Of a stretch of 64,000 bases of DNA, positions 34,746 through 44,214 are shown in pieces. The translations under genes and the position numbers were made by a program. The number at the start of each line of letters is the position of its first letter. Position 1 is the first letter of the stretch. Below the pieces are notes generated by a model. The model ran no database searches and had not been told where the DNA came from. It saw only the letters and a list, made by a program, of their open reading frames with translations. The DNA is from Haloplanus rubicundus (GTDB lineage Archaea > Halobacteriota > Halobacteria > Halobacteriales > Haloferacaceae): assembly GCF_003342675.1 (NCBI RefSeq), contig NZ_CP031148.1:1178001-1242000 (forward strand). Direction: 5' to 3'.

Positions 34746-35750
34746 CGCTCTTGTGGCGTAGATTGTTGGTGAGTCACAGCACAGTTTCGAGGATGGTTTT
34801 GAGTGCTTCCTCACCCGGTTTGCGGAACACTTCTCGGCGGAGCTGAAACGCTCGGAAATACGGTGTGAGTCTGTCTTTGGAGACGCCTCGATGCGGCGAG
34901 AGCCACCGTCGCGCCAGCGACGCGTGGCTCTCGCAGGTGTTCACGTGCACGTCTCCGTCAACGTACTCGCCGTCGCCGTGGACGACGTATTCACGAGTGA
35001 ATGCATCGTCCTCCTCTAGCGTGTTCGTACGCCCGAAAGCCGTCAGTATAGATGGTCAACGACTCCTGCTGGCGGTCCGCCAGCAGGAGTCGAATTTTCG
35101 ATTCGGTCGCGGCTTTCGCCGGGATCACGTACCGTTCACCACTGCCTCGATCTGCGAGAACAAAGACGGGGAGCTTGTCCTCAGCGTATGTTCCACGTCC
35201 GCGCGTGGATAGGCCACGCGAGCGCGACCAGCCGTCGCGCTCGCGGCCTTTGAGTCCAGCTTTCAGGTAGAACTCGTCGATCTCAATCGGGCCTTCAAGT
35301 TGTAGCCGAGGTGCGTCCAGCGCTCGCAGAAAGCGCTGGACGCGCCGGTAGATCGTCTTGTAAGAAACGTCGATCTCTACGTCTAACTGCCTGAGACTCG
35401 TGTTGAACCGGATGTACGTGTAGACCGCGAGGAACCATTTTCTGAGTGCCACCGCAGAGTGTTCGAACACCGTGCCTGTTTGATCGTTGAACGTGCGGTC
35501 GCAATCCTTACACAGATACCGCTGAAACACCCGATAGCTGCCGTACCGAATCACAGATTCGGCACGGCAGCGTGGGCAATAGACGCCGTCACGCCAGCGA
35601 ATCTGTGTCAGCAGATTCGCGGCCCGACGCTCCGAGACGAACGTCTTGATTGGGAACATCGTTCGTCGGGTGACGCGGTCGCGTCACCCTTGCCCGCTGT
35701 GACTTCCAGCTACTGCTGAGAACTGACCAACAATCCTCTACCCAAGAGCG
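34746..35750 (-). mobile_element. IS1595-family element with 9-bp target duplication
   Basis: TGATTGGTA flanks both ends (34737-34745 and 35751-35759). The ends are imperfect inverted repeats: CGCTCTTGTGGCGTAGATTG at the left and the complement of CGCTCTTGGGTAGAGGATTG at the right, both leading into TTGGT. Total 1005 bp. It lies about 100 bases upstream of the S-layer promoter. Confidence 0.88.
34774..35659 (-). pseudogene. IS1595-family transposase with one frameshift
   Basis: From 35659 the frame encodes a zinc-binding N-terminus (CPRCRAESVIRYG...CKDCDRTF), an HTH-like segment and the DDE domain: GPIEIDEFYLKAGLKGRERD, PVFVLADRGSGERYVIPA, LTIYTDGFRAYEHA. Near 34990 the true continuation is one frame over: LEEDDAFTREYVVHGDGEYV, then HVNTCESHASLARRWL and the stop at 34774. 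A single-base change in GAACACGCTAGAG accounts for it. The last catalytic residue (E in NTCES or nearby) lies after the shift, so this copy is probably dead, or uses frameshifting. Confidence 0.8.
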
Positions 35751-35848
35751 TGATTGGTATATGAAAATTTCCTAACGTTCAGTAGATGTACTCTATGGCG
35801 TAGTTTCAGCCTTGCTAACGCTTAACACATACCCGAGTACCACAAAGA

Positions 35849-35996
35849 ATTTATAAGCGGCGCATCACAGTTTGACCGTACCCCTACCCATGGTGTTGGG
35901 AGTGAGTACCCCCTTGCAAGGACCACTCTGCGGTAAGTGGACAATCGCACTGGGCGGAAGCTCGCTGACGCCGCTAGAAACAAACCACGATAAGAC
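35849..35996 (+). promoter_or_regulatory. S-layer operon promoter and long leader
   Basis: ATTTATAAG at 35849-35857 is a strong TATA box; transcription would start near 35880, giving a leader of roughly 115 bases before the ATG at 35997. Long structured leaders are known for haloarchaeal S-layer mRNAs. CACTCTGCGGTAAGTG at 35923 could form a stem. No clear Shine-Dalgarno sequence precedes the ATG. Confidence 0.6.
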
Positions 35997-38597
35997 ATGA
36001 CAAACTCAACAAATAAATTGCGCAGCCTGTTCTTGGCCATGCTAATGGTCCTCTCAGTGGTGGGAGGATCCGTAGCATTCGCTGGGACAGCCGCTGCAAA
36101 TGCGCCCGATTCAGGGGCGTATGCCGCAGGAAACGCTCCTGGTGGGGATGCTACTCCCACTACGGACACAACGACGGGGTTGACAACAAAAATCGCTGAT
36201 GTTGGATTCCAGACCCCTGGTAATGTTACTCACGTTGAAGTTAATGCCAGCTATGGCAGCGATGCCAATGGCATTGACACGAGTGACATTGAGTCCGTGA
36301 GTGTCATCCTGCTGGATAACAACAACGGTACAGTCGCAGAGAGCGGTCAGGTAATCTACGACGAGGCACCAGTAAACGTCTCATTCGAAGGGACTGACGC
36401 AACAACCGGTGACGAGGTTGGTCGACTGCAGGTCCTTGCCAAGGTGAGTAGTAGTGCATCTGACGGAGATGCTATCGACGCAGGTGTGACCGTCACCGAC
36501 ACCGCGTCCGGCACGCAGTTCGAAGGAAACACTCCGTATGACACGGCTGGCAGTCAGACCGTTGTCATTTCGGACACCTTCGTTAGTGCCCAGGTCAAGC
36601 GAACTGGAGCCAACGGATCGACCGTTGAGGACGCTACTGTCCAGTTCGTGAATAACGATACTGGTACGATTATAGCTGAGCGCATTACCCAGTCCAGTGG
36701 CGCAACGTCGTCCGTCCGTGTCGCACCTGGTGTGAACATCCGCGCAGATGCCAACAAGGGCGGCTTCACGAAGTCCAGTTCACAGATTGCCTCCGTTCCA
36801 CGGGGAGAGTCACGTGAACTGGACGTGACGATCACTCCGGAAGGAGTTGCAAAGAATATCGAAATCATCGCAGCTGACCCGGCTAGCGAGTCTGCTATCG
36901 CCAACGGAACTGACCAGGTCACCTACTACGCGCAGGTGACTGGTCAGTTCGGTGAGCAGGAGGATCAGCCACTGGATGGCTTCGATGTCAGTTCAGCCGT
37001 CGAAAACGATCCCAACACAGGTAGTGTCACTCTCTCACCTGGTACGGATACTACGCAGGAAGTGACGCTTCCGGACGGCAGCACGGCTAACGGTACTGCC
37101 GTGTTTACTGTCTCCGACAGTGAAGCTGAGCAGGTGAATGTCAGCTTTACTGTTGATGACAACACGACGGTTCAGACCTTCGCTCAGCCGTCCTTCCGTA
37201 ATGAGCGTGGCGACGCGTACCTGCAGGGTGAAGTTATTGAGAACACCACTGGCTCTATAGTTGGGGGCGCAACGGTTTGGGCCGCCTACCCTGGCGAAAA
37301 CCAGACCCTTGCCTACGCGGAGCAGACCCAGCCATGGCTCGTTAGTGGTGTTAACTCTGAAGGGAAGTACGTCATCGAAGATATCGTAGCGGGTGATATC
37401 AACATCTACGCCGTTGCAGACGGCTATAACCGTCTGAATCGGACTGGTGACGATGTTGGCACCTACGTGGCTGCAGACGAAACGGAAACCGTCACCGCCG
37501 GCCAGACCGAGAACCACGACCTCACGCTTGAGGAAGGTGGCCCGACACAGGAATACCGGCTTGACGTGACGGTTGACGACGGCAATAAGACAGTCGAAGC
37601 TCCTGCAGGGACTGAGGTGACGGCAACGGTCACCGTTGAACAGCGCCCTGAGGGTAGCTCCGTGTCGTACAGTGATGCTGCAAACCAAGACATCACCGTT
37701 GAAACGACCGATAATCTCCCCTTGGAACCGGATAGCCAGAATGTCACCACGGACGCTAATGGTGAAGCACAGGTGACGTTCCAAGCGGAGAATTCTGGTG
37801 AGACGAACATCACTGCTTCGACTGAGAACAGTGATGGGGACGTCTACAACACGACCGGTAGCGAAGAGGCGACTGTCTCCGTCTTCTCGACGGCTGAAAT
37901 CACCGGTGACGTCGTGAACGAGGATGACGAAGAACTCGCCCGTGGCCAGGCTACGGTCGAACTGTTCATCCTCAATGAGACTAGCGAGTACGAATCGACT
38001 GGCCAAGTCTCTGAGATCGGATCCTCGGGCTCGTACGTGTTCACCAACGTTCGGTCTAATGAGCAGTACCGCATGATTGCCACGACCGACGCTGGCCTAG
38101 AAGGCCAGGCTACGACCGTCCCTAACATCCCGAGCGGGACGACAACCAACGACATCGTCGTCGTTGGTGCCGAACCGAGCCCGGCTGACTTCCAGGTCTC
38201 GAACCTCAACCCGCAGAACGTGACCGTTACGCAGGGTGACGAGATCACGGTCTCGGCAACGGTGACTAATAATGGCTCTGTCGACGACACGAAAGCGGTC
38301 GAATTCCGTGTCGGTAACAACGTCGTTGCGAGTCAGCAGGTCTCGCTGAACGTGAACGACAGCACGACCGTGACCTTCGAAAACGTCAGCACGTCGGCCC
38401 TCTCGGCTGGCACCTACACGCACGGTGTGTACACCGAGGACGACAGCCAGACGGCAACGCTGACCATCGAAAGCAGCGGTAACAACGGTGAAACGACCAT
38501 CACTGACGTCTTGAACGTCATCCAGGAGTACAACAACAACAACGCTGAGCTCGGTGAAGTCCTGGAAATCATCCAAGCCTACAACGAAAACAACTAA
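35997..38597 (+). CDS. S-layer-type surface protein ending in a short docking-like repeat
   Basis: 866 residues. The Sec signal MTNSTNKLRSLFLAMLMVLS...AFAGTAAA resembles those of haloarchaeal S-layer glycoproteins. Beta-rich domains follow: an N-terminal region (about 55-190), a Thr/Asn-rich region with many sequons, a carboxypeptidase-regulatory-like domain (about 400-510), an invasin-like big domain (about 520-625), another regulatory-like domain (about 630-720) and a CARDB-like domain (about 725-825). The last 35 residues are TITDVLNVIQEYNNNNAELG and EVLEIIQAYNENN, a shortened form of the module in the five secreted proteins. There is no PGF-CTERM anchor. It is the first gene of an operon, nine bases before the S-layer glycoprotein gene. 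Confidence 0.82.
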   Translation: MTNSTNKLRSLFLAMLMVLSVVGGSVAFAGTAAANAPDSGAYAAGNAPGGDATPTTDTTTGLTTKIADVGFQTPGNVTHVEVNASYGSDANGIDTSDIESVSVILLDNNNGTVAESGQVIYDEAPVNVSFEGTDATTGDEVGRLQVLAKVSSSASDGDAIDAGVTVTDTASGTQFEGNTPYDTAGSQTVVISDTFVSAQVKRTGANGSTVEDATVQFVNNDTGTIIAERITQSSGATSSVRVAPGVNIRADANKGGFTKSSSQIASVPRGESRELDVTITPEGVAKNIEIIAADPASESAIANGTDQVTYYAQVTGQFGEQEDQPLDGFDVSSAVENDPNTGSVTLSPGTDTTQEVTLPDGSTANGTAVFTVSDSEAEQVNVSFTVDDNTTVQTFAQPSFRNERGDAYLQGEVIENTTGSIVGGATVWAAYPGENQTLAYAEQTQPWLVSGVNSEGKYVIEDIVAGDINIYAVADGYNRLNRTGDDVGTYVAADETETVTAGQTENHDLTLEEGGPTQEYRLDVTVDDGNKTVEAPAGTEVTATVTVEQRPEGSSVSYSDAANQDITVETTDNLPLEPDSQNVTTDANGEAQVTFQAENSGETNITASTENSDGDVYNTTGSEEATVSVFSTAEITGDVVNEDDEELARGQATVELFILNETSEYESTGQVSEIGSSGSYVFTNVRSNEQYRMIATTDAGLEGQATTVPNIPSGTTTNDIVVVGAEPSPADFQVSNLNPQNVTVTQGDEITVSATVTNNGSVDDTKAVEFRVGNNVVASQQVSLNVNDSTTVTFENVSTSALSAGTYTHGVYTEDDSQTATLTIESSGNNGETTITDVLNVIQEYNNNNAELGEVLEIIQAYNENN

Positions 38598-38606
38598 GCA
38601 ACAATA

Positions 38607-41504
38607 ATGACAAATAAGAAACAATCAATCAGGGCGATCAGCCTGGCGGCGCTTATGGTGCTGTCAGTCTTCGCCATTCCGATGTCTGTAACGGCGGCGC
38701 CACAGCCCGCCCTGCAGACGACGTCTACCCCTGATACAGCACAGCAGGGCGAGACGTTCCAGATCACGTACGAATTCACGAATGACGGCGACGAAAACGG
38801 GACGGCTGGACTTGAATTCCAGCTCCCTGATGGCGTACAGGTCACGAACTACGATCCCGAAAGTCAGTTCGACGTCGAGGGCGCCTACGTCTTCGGCGAG
38901 GTCGCGCCTGGCGAGAGCCAGTCGGTGACCGTTACGTTCGAGGTCGCGGACGACGCGTCCACGGGCGATGCAACGGTGACCGCTGATGGTACGATCTCGG
39001 GGACGGACGACACCTCAACCGTTGACACGACCGTTACCATCGAAGAAGCCGATGGTGGCAACGGTGACAACGGAAACGGCGGCGTTGACCCCGACGATGA
39101 CAACCGCGCCGCGAACGAGGACGGGACGGGTGCCTTCAACACCGCCGACGGTGAAGGGTACTTCCTCCCCGATGCGACGCTCTTCCAGGGCGAATCCGAT
39201 GTCTTCCCCAGTGAGGATTTCGAGGGCGACCTGACGAAGTCGGCTGGTGACGCAGAAGGCGTCCCGCTCAACACGCCGAACATCCCGCAGAACCAGGAAA
39301 CTGGACGCTACGATGACGGTAGCGGAAACACCGTCACTGTCCAACAGCCGCGCGTCACGACGCTTGAGGTGCTCAACACCAACGGCAATGACATCGCTGG
39401 CGGCTCCGTCGCCGAAGGCGAGTCTGACTCGAGTGGTGCAGGTCAGCTCACGGTCGTTGGCGCCTGGAACTTCGAGAACGCCGAAAACCTCGAACTGACG
39501 GTCGAGGACGATTCCGGTCTCGACGTGACCGGTGACTCCGTTGATGACGCAGTCAAGACCAGTGCCGATACTGGGACGGACGTCAACGGTCAGTCGATCT
39601 CGCAGAACGAGGTCGGCTACGATGTCGACCTCTCGAACACCGGTACGGGAACGTACACGATTAGCCTCGCTGGCACGGACGACCTCGACTTCGGTGAGGC
39701 GTCCCAGTCCACGACCATCACCGTCACTGGTGACGACGACCCGAGCCTTAGCCTCGATTCGGACAGCGTCGTCCGCGGTGAGGACGTCCGCTTCGAGATT
39801 CAGGGTTCGGACGCTGGTGACGAGCACGTGGTCATCATCGAGGCTGACGACTTCCGCGATGGTGTCTCTAACGACAACGCCCAGCATATCTTCCGTAATG
39901 TTGGTGACACCAACGAAGTCGGTGTCGTGACCGACGGTGGCACCACCGTCGCGCCGCGTGGCACCCCGGTCAATGATGACATTGATTACGCGTACGCGAC
40001 CATCGAGGTCGACGACGACACGGGTGTCGGCGTCGGTCAGATCGAGACGCAGTACCTCGACGAGACGGACATCGATGTCTTCCTGTACGAGCAGAACTTC
40101 CCCGTTCCGTTCGATCAGGGCTCCACGGCAGCTGACGAGGCTGAAGTGGACGACGAGTCCCTCGAGGTTCAGGAAGGCGACCTCTCGATCGAATCGCCCG
40201 GTAACGCGTACGTTGTCGGCAGCGAAGTCGACGTCAACGGCACGGCGTCCGAGGGCATCGACGATGTTGCCTTCTTCGCCCGCCGTAACAACGACTACGA
40301 GATCGTCGAAATCGACGGCTCCAACACGCTGACCGTCGACGCCGACGGTACGTTCGAAGAGGAAGACGTCGTCCTCAGCGAAGGGGACGGCTCCGGGAAC
40401 GACATCATCTCGCTCCCCGGTACCTACCGCTTCGGTGTGGTTGACGTCGGCGGCCTCTCGGGCTCGCCCGAGACCAACGACGACTACAGCCTGTCGCCCT
40501 CGGAGTTCAACACGAACACGAGCACCCAGCAGTCGCTGCGGGTGACCGACACGGAACTGTCGGCGACGGTCAAGACCGTCGGCGGTCAGGTCTCGACCAC
40601 TGACGCGACGGTGAACATCTCGGGCAGCGCGTTCGGTGCTTCGAACGTCGATGTCCTGTTCATCGGCGACCGTGGTGGTACCTGGACCCAGGACATCTCG
40701 GTCGACGATGACAACACGTTCGAAGAGGACGACGTGTCCATCAGCGGTCTCGAGGATGGTCAGCGCGTCAGCGTCCACATCCTGATCCCCGGTCGTGACG
40801 GCGAATACGGCACGACTGGCGAGTCCGATATCGACGGCTACCTCGCCACCAAGAACTTCGAGACCTCCACGGGACAGCAGATCCGTGAGAACGTTGTCGC
40901 AGACACGATCGAGGAGACTGGAAGTGACGACCGCATGGTCACGGCGAACTTCCGGTACTCCGACGCGCAGACGCAGATCCAGACGGTCTACCCCGAAGGC
41001 ATGGAGGCCTCCGGTGTGAACCCGGTTGGCGTCGACGACACGATGGTCGTCGGAGGCTCGACCAACCTGCGTCCGGACGACAACTCGATCACTGTCGAAC
41101 TGATGACCGACGAGGGTGACTCGGTCGCCCTCGCGACCACCGACGAGTGGTCCTACGACGGCACGTGGTCGACGAGCCTCGAGCTGGAAGACGTCCAGAC
41201 GGGCACGTACGACCTCGAAGCCGACGACGGTGAGAACACGGACCTCGTTCAGGTAGAGATCGTCCAGAGCGTCCAGACGGCAACGCCGGAACCGACGGAG
41301 ACGCCGGAGCCGACGCCGACTGACACGCCGGAACCGACGCCGGAACCGACGCCGGAACCGACGCCGGAACCGACGCCGGAACCGACGGACACGGCAACGG
41401 CCACGCCGACGCCCACTGAGGGTGGCGGTCCTGGCTTCGGTGCCATCGTCGCCGTCATCGCGCTCATCGCGGCTGCGCTGCTGGCCGTCCGGCGCGACAA
41501 CTAA
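38607..41504 (+). CDS. csg: Major S-layer glycoprotein with PGF-CTERM tail
   Basis: 965 residues. Sec signal MTNKKQSIRAISLAALMVLS...SVTA. An N-terminal beta-sandwich (about 35-145, QQGETFQITYEFTNDGDENG) is followed by an S-layer body with FFARR, DQGSTAADEAE and GTYRFGVVDVGG type blocks of haloarchaeal surface glycoproteins. A TPEPTPEPTP linker near residues 893-930 is encoded by a 12-bp repeat. The end is GGGPGFGAIVAVIALIAAAL then RRDN, a PGF-CTERM signal that the archaeosortase ArtA cleaves to attach a lipid. It is cotranscribed with the preceding gene and precedes the AglB-like gene. Highly acidic, with several NxS/T sequons. Very likely the main cell-envelope protein. Confidence 0.92.
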   Translation: MTNKKQSIRAISLAALMVLSVFAIPMSVTAAPQPALQTTSTPDTAQQGETFQITYEFTNDGDENGTAGLEFQLPDGVQVTNYDPESQFDVEGAYVFGEVAPGESQSVTVTFEVADDASTGDATVTADGTISGTDDTSTVDTTVTIEEADGGNGDNGNGGVDPDDDNRAANEDGTGAFNTADGEGYFLPDATLFQGESDVFPSEDFEGDLTKSAGDAEGVPLNTPNIPQNQETGRYDDGSGNTVTVQQPRVTTLEVLNTNGNDIAGGSVAEGESDSSGAGQLTVVGAWNFENAENLELTVEDDSGLDVTGDSVDDAVKTSADTGTDVNGQSISQNEVGYDVDLSNTGTGTYTISLAGTDDLDFGEASQSTTITVTGDDDPSLSLDSDSVVRGEDVRFEIQGSDAGDEHVVIIEADDFRDGVSNDNAQHIFRNVGDTNEVGVVTDGGTTVAPRGTPVNDDIDYAYATIEVDDDTGVGVGQIETQYLDETDIDVFLYEQNFPVPFDQGSTAADEAEVDDESLEVQEGDLSIESPGNAYVVGSEVDVNGTASEGIDDVAFFARRNNDYEIVEIDGSNTLTVDADGTFEEEDVVLSEGDGSGNDIISLPGTYRFGVVDVGGLSGSPETNDDYSLSPSEFNTNTSTQQSLRVTDTELSATVKTVGGQVSTTDATVNISGSAFGASNVDVLFIGDRGGTWTQDISVDDDNTFEEDDVSISGLEDGQRVSVHILIPGRDGEYGTTGESDIDGYLATKNFETSTGQQIRENVVADTIEETGSDDRMVTANFRYSDAQTQIQTVYPEGMEASGVNPVGVDDTMVVGGSTNLRPDDNSITVELMTDEGDSVALATTDEWSYDGTWSTSLELEDVQTGTYDLEADDGENTDLVQVEIVQSVQTATPEPTETPEPTPTDTPEPTPEPTPEPTPEPTPEPTDTATATPTPTEGGGPGFGAIVAVIALIAAALLAVRRDN
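41318..41390 (+). repeat. 12-bp tandem repeat encoding TPEP linker
   Basis: The unit CCGGAACCGACG occurs about five times in a row with earlier imperfect copies from 41286. Each unit adds TPEP to the linker next to the membrane anchor. Since the unit is a multiple of three, copy-number changes alter linker length without breaking the frame. Confidence 0.8.
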
Positions 41505-41707
41505 ACGACTGAATCACGACTGACCGCCGAAAGCGGTCACCCGATGCGGATTCTTTTATCGGCGCTACTCATCAGCGCTAGAGACATCGACTACCACCTA
41601 GTTTCGACGATCACCGGCACAGTCGTTGTTTTAGCCAGAATATCCACGTGATATCCAACGGGACAGATGCCGCGGGTTTTATGCGTTCGTTCATCTGTCG
41701 TGAAGAC

Positions 41708-44095
41708 ATGGCTGGCGTACGAGAGGCGACAGACTCATTTTTAACTGATTATCCCGAGTCTGAGGAAGCACTCCAGTCTATCCTTGAGCTTGATCGAGAA
41801 GGTGCGTGGACATTCGACGAGATTCCACTTGACTCGGGGCGGTTCGGAGAACTTGTTTCTCGCGGCATCGCTGAGCAAGTCCCTGAGGGATATCGTCTTG
41901 CTGATCAGCAGGCGGTCAAAGCGGCACTTACTGGCGAGCCACAGGTGGTTGCTGATTCAAGCGACTCGCGCCGCCCGCAGATCGCACTGCCTACGAGCGC
42001 TACGGTTGACTCTCGAGTTGTGGGGGCTATCTTGGGTAGTCTGTTCGTGGTCGTCGTGTTGCGGCTCCTTGCCTATCCGCAGGTCTTCCGCAACGGCGAT
42101 GTTGTGCTTCTGGGAAACGATCCGTACTACTACCGCTATTGGGTCGAACACCTCTTGACCCAATCGAGTGGGATCAATGAGCTACAGGTGCTCTCATCGC
42201 TGCCGGATTTGGTCAGCAGGGGTGAACCGCTGCTGGTGGCGACACTCTGGATCCTCGCGACGCTTCTCGGTGGCGACGCTGGGGCTGCGGGGCTTGTTCT
42301 GGCGTGGTATCCCGTTCTCTCAGCACTAGTTGTGGGACTGGTTATCTATCTTCTTGGCAGCCACTTGTTTGCGGATCGACGCGTTGGGCTGGCTGCCGTC
42401 ATCATGCTTGCCTTGATTCCGGCGCATGCGTTTCGAACTAGCCTCGGGTATGCCGATCATCATGCATTCGACTATGTTTGGCTGGCACTGACAATGGCTG
42501 CGCTGGTGGTTCTTTCCGACTTGGAGACGCTCCGTGACTGGCGGCCGTGGGTGGCTGCTAGTGGACTCGGAATTGCCATTGCCGGGCAGACACTTGCGTG
42601 GGAAGCGGGGCCACTCCTCTTACTTCCCGTTGGCATCTACCTCGTGGGCCAGTCGTTATCTGCACTCCGGACTGAGAGCTCCCCACTTCGTTCTGGTGGC
42701 CCGCTATTGATCGGGCTTGGTGTTGGTGCGCTTCTCACGCATGTGGCACATCAGGTATTCACCTGGCACACCCCTGTGGTAGCGTACGCTCCGTTTCTCT
42801 TGCTTCTAGGGTGTCTTGCTGTCCTCGTGGCGACCGAACTCGCCTCCCGAACTGGTTTGGCGCCGAAATATCTTGCTGGTATTGAATTTATCGGGCTCGT
42901 CGCGGGGGCCGTCATTCTCCCCCGTGTGTTGCCTGCTGTTGCGACTGGGCTTGATCGTGGTGTTGACTTCCTGCTTCAGACTGAAGGTATCGCCGAGACA
43001 ACGTCGATCTTGAGTGGCCAACTCGGCTCGATTTTTGGCCCCGCGTTGCTCTTCGGCTGGACATTATTCCTCGCGCTTCCGTATCTGTGTTGGTTGAGTC
43101 TCCGCGCGTATCGCCAGCATACGCCAACAGTACTCATCCCCGTTATCTATGGCTGGTTTTTCCTACTGTTAGCGATCGTACAGCTTCGCTTTGCCGGTGA
43201 ATTAGCCATCCCAATCGCCCTGTTTGCTGGGTTGGGATTCGTCCATCTTACATCGTGGTTGGATATCTCAGACGAGGTGGCGTATCTTTCTTCTGACGCA
43301 GACTCATCGTCACCACCAGCAACGAATCCCCAAGCTCAGTCTTCGACACACTCGTTTGTGCCCACAATGCCGGACCGGCAAACAGCGTTTGCGCTGTTTG
43401 GTGCCTTCCTTCTCGTTGGGAGTATGAGCTTCATCATGGTCCCAATCAAAACGAATCAGCTTACCATCCCGGACGATCAGTACCAGGCAGCGACGTGGAT
43501 GGACGAGTATGCAGACCAGCAAGGCTGGGAGTATCCCGACAATTACGTCTTCAGCCCGTGGGGGCGGAACCGCGTCTATAACTACTTCGTCAATGGTGAG
43601 TCCCGGTCCTATAGCTACGCCCAATCGAATTATGGGGCGTTTATCACCGCCACGGATGGTGACGCCTGGTATACGCGGCTCCGCGATCGGGTTGGGTTTA
43701 TCGTCACACAGGATCCGCTTCAGGAGGATACGACCTTTGCTGCGCAGTCACTCCAGACCCGTCTTCATACCCAGTATGGGAGTGGTAGCGCTGCAGCCCC
43801 AGGCCTCGCCCACTATCGCGCGGTCTATGTGAGTCCGGATGGCTCGGTGAAGGTCTTCACGCTGGTGCCTGGCGCCCGACTGGTCGGCACTGCACCACCG
43901 AATTCCGACGTGTCGATTTCTACAACGCAGTCGGTTAACGGCCATCAGTTCACCTACTCCAGAACCGTGGAGGCGACGGCCGGCGGGCGCTATGCAGTCA
44001 CCGTCCCGTATGCCGGCACCTATACCGTCAATGGCAATCGAGTCGACGTCTCGACGACCGCTATCAGGCAGAACGAGACGGTTTCTGTCTCTTGA
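41708..44095 (+). CDS. aglB: AglB/STT3-like oligosaccharyltransferase, WWDYG absent
   Basis: About 795 residues from ATG 41708 (MAGVREATDSFLTDYPE); a GTG at 41648 and an ATG at 41681 are alternatives. A soluble N-terminal segment of about 100 residues, unusual for AglB, precedes about 11-13 hydrophobic segments starting at VVGAILGSLFVVVVLRLLAY. The first external loop has GNDPYYYRYWVEH, the place of the STT3 catalytic DxD-like motif, and YADHHAFDYVW matches the second STT3 motif. In the C-terminal soluble domain the WWDYG sequon-binding motif is replaced by YVFSPWGRNRVYNYFVNGES. A beta domain closes the protein (TTQSVNGHQFTYSRTVEATA). STT3 enzymes move a lipid-linked glycan to Asn of NxS/T. 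Its position after the S-layer genes fits that role, but the altered motif leaves activity open. Confidence 0.75.
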   Translation: MAGVREATDSFLTDYPESEEALQSILELDREGAWTFDEIPLDSGRFGELVSRGIAEQVPEGYRLADQQAVKAALTGEPQVVADSSDSRRPQIALPTSATVDSRVVGAILGSLFVVVVLRLLAYPQVFRNGDVVLLGNDPYYYRYWVEHLLTQSSGINELQVLSSLPDLVSRGEPLLVATLWILATLLGGDAGAAGLVLAWYPVLSALVVGLVIYLLGSHLFADRRVGLAAVIMLALIPAHAFRTSLGYADHHAFDYVWLALTMAALVVLSDLETLRDWRPWVAASGLGIAIAGQTLAWEAGPLLLLPVGIYLVGQSLSALRTESSPLRSGGPLLIGLGVGALLTHVAHQVFTWHTPVVAYAPFLLLLGCLAVLVATELASRTGLAPKYLAGIEFIGLVAGAVILPRVLPAVATGLDRGVDFLLQTEGIAETTSILSGQLGSIFGPALLFGWTLFLALPYLCWLSLRAYRQHTPTVLIPVIYGWFFLLLAIVQLRFAGELAIPIALFAGLGFVHLTSWLDISDEVAYLSSDADSSSPPATNPQAQSSTHSFVPTMPDRQTAFALFGAFLLVGSMSFIMVPIKTNQLTIPDDQYQAATWMDEYADQQGWEYPDNYVFSPWGRNRVYNYFVNGESRSYSYAQSNYGAFITATDGDAWYTRLRDRVGFIVTQDPLQEDTTFAAQSLQTRLHTQYGSGSAAAPGLAHYRAVYVSPDGSVKVFTLVPGARLVGTAPPNSDVSISTTQSVNGHQFTYSRTVEATAGGRYAVTVPYAGTYTVNGNRVDVSTTAIRQNETVSVS

Positions 44096-44214
44096 TCGCC
44101 TAGTTAGGTTCCTGGCACCCGGTAGGCGCAGACTAGGGCGACACGACAGTGTGTTCAACATTCAGCATGCGTATATGTCTCAAAATTAATATTCTCATAT
44201 CTGCGAGACTATCT

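Noticed and set aside
37035-40778. Long minus-strand open frames (323 and 587 codons) opposite the two S-layer genes
   Set aside because: High-GC codon bias leaves the antisense frame open. The translations have no domain pattern and the plus-strand genes are clearly real.
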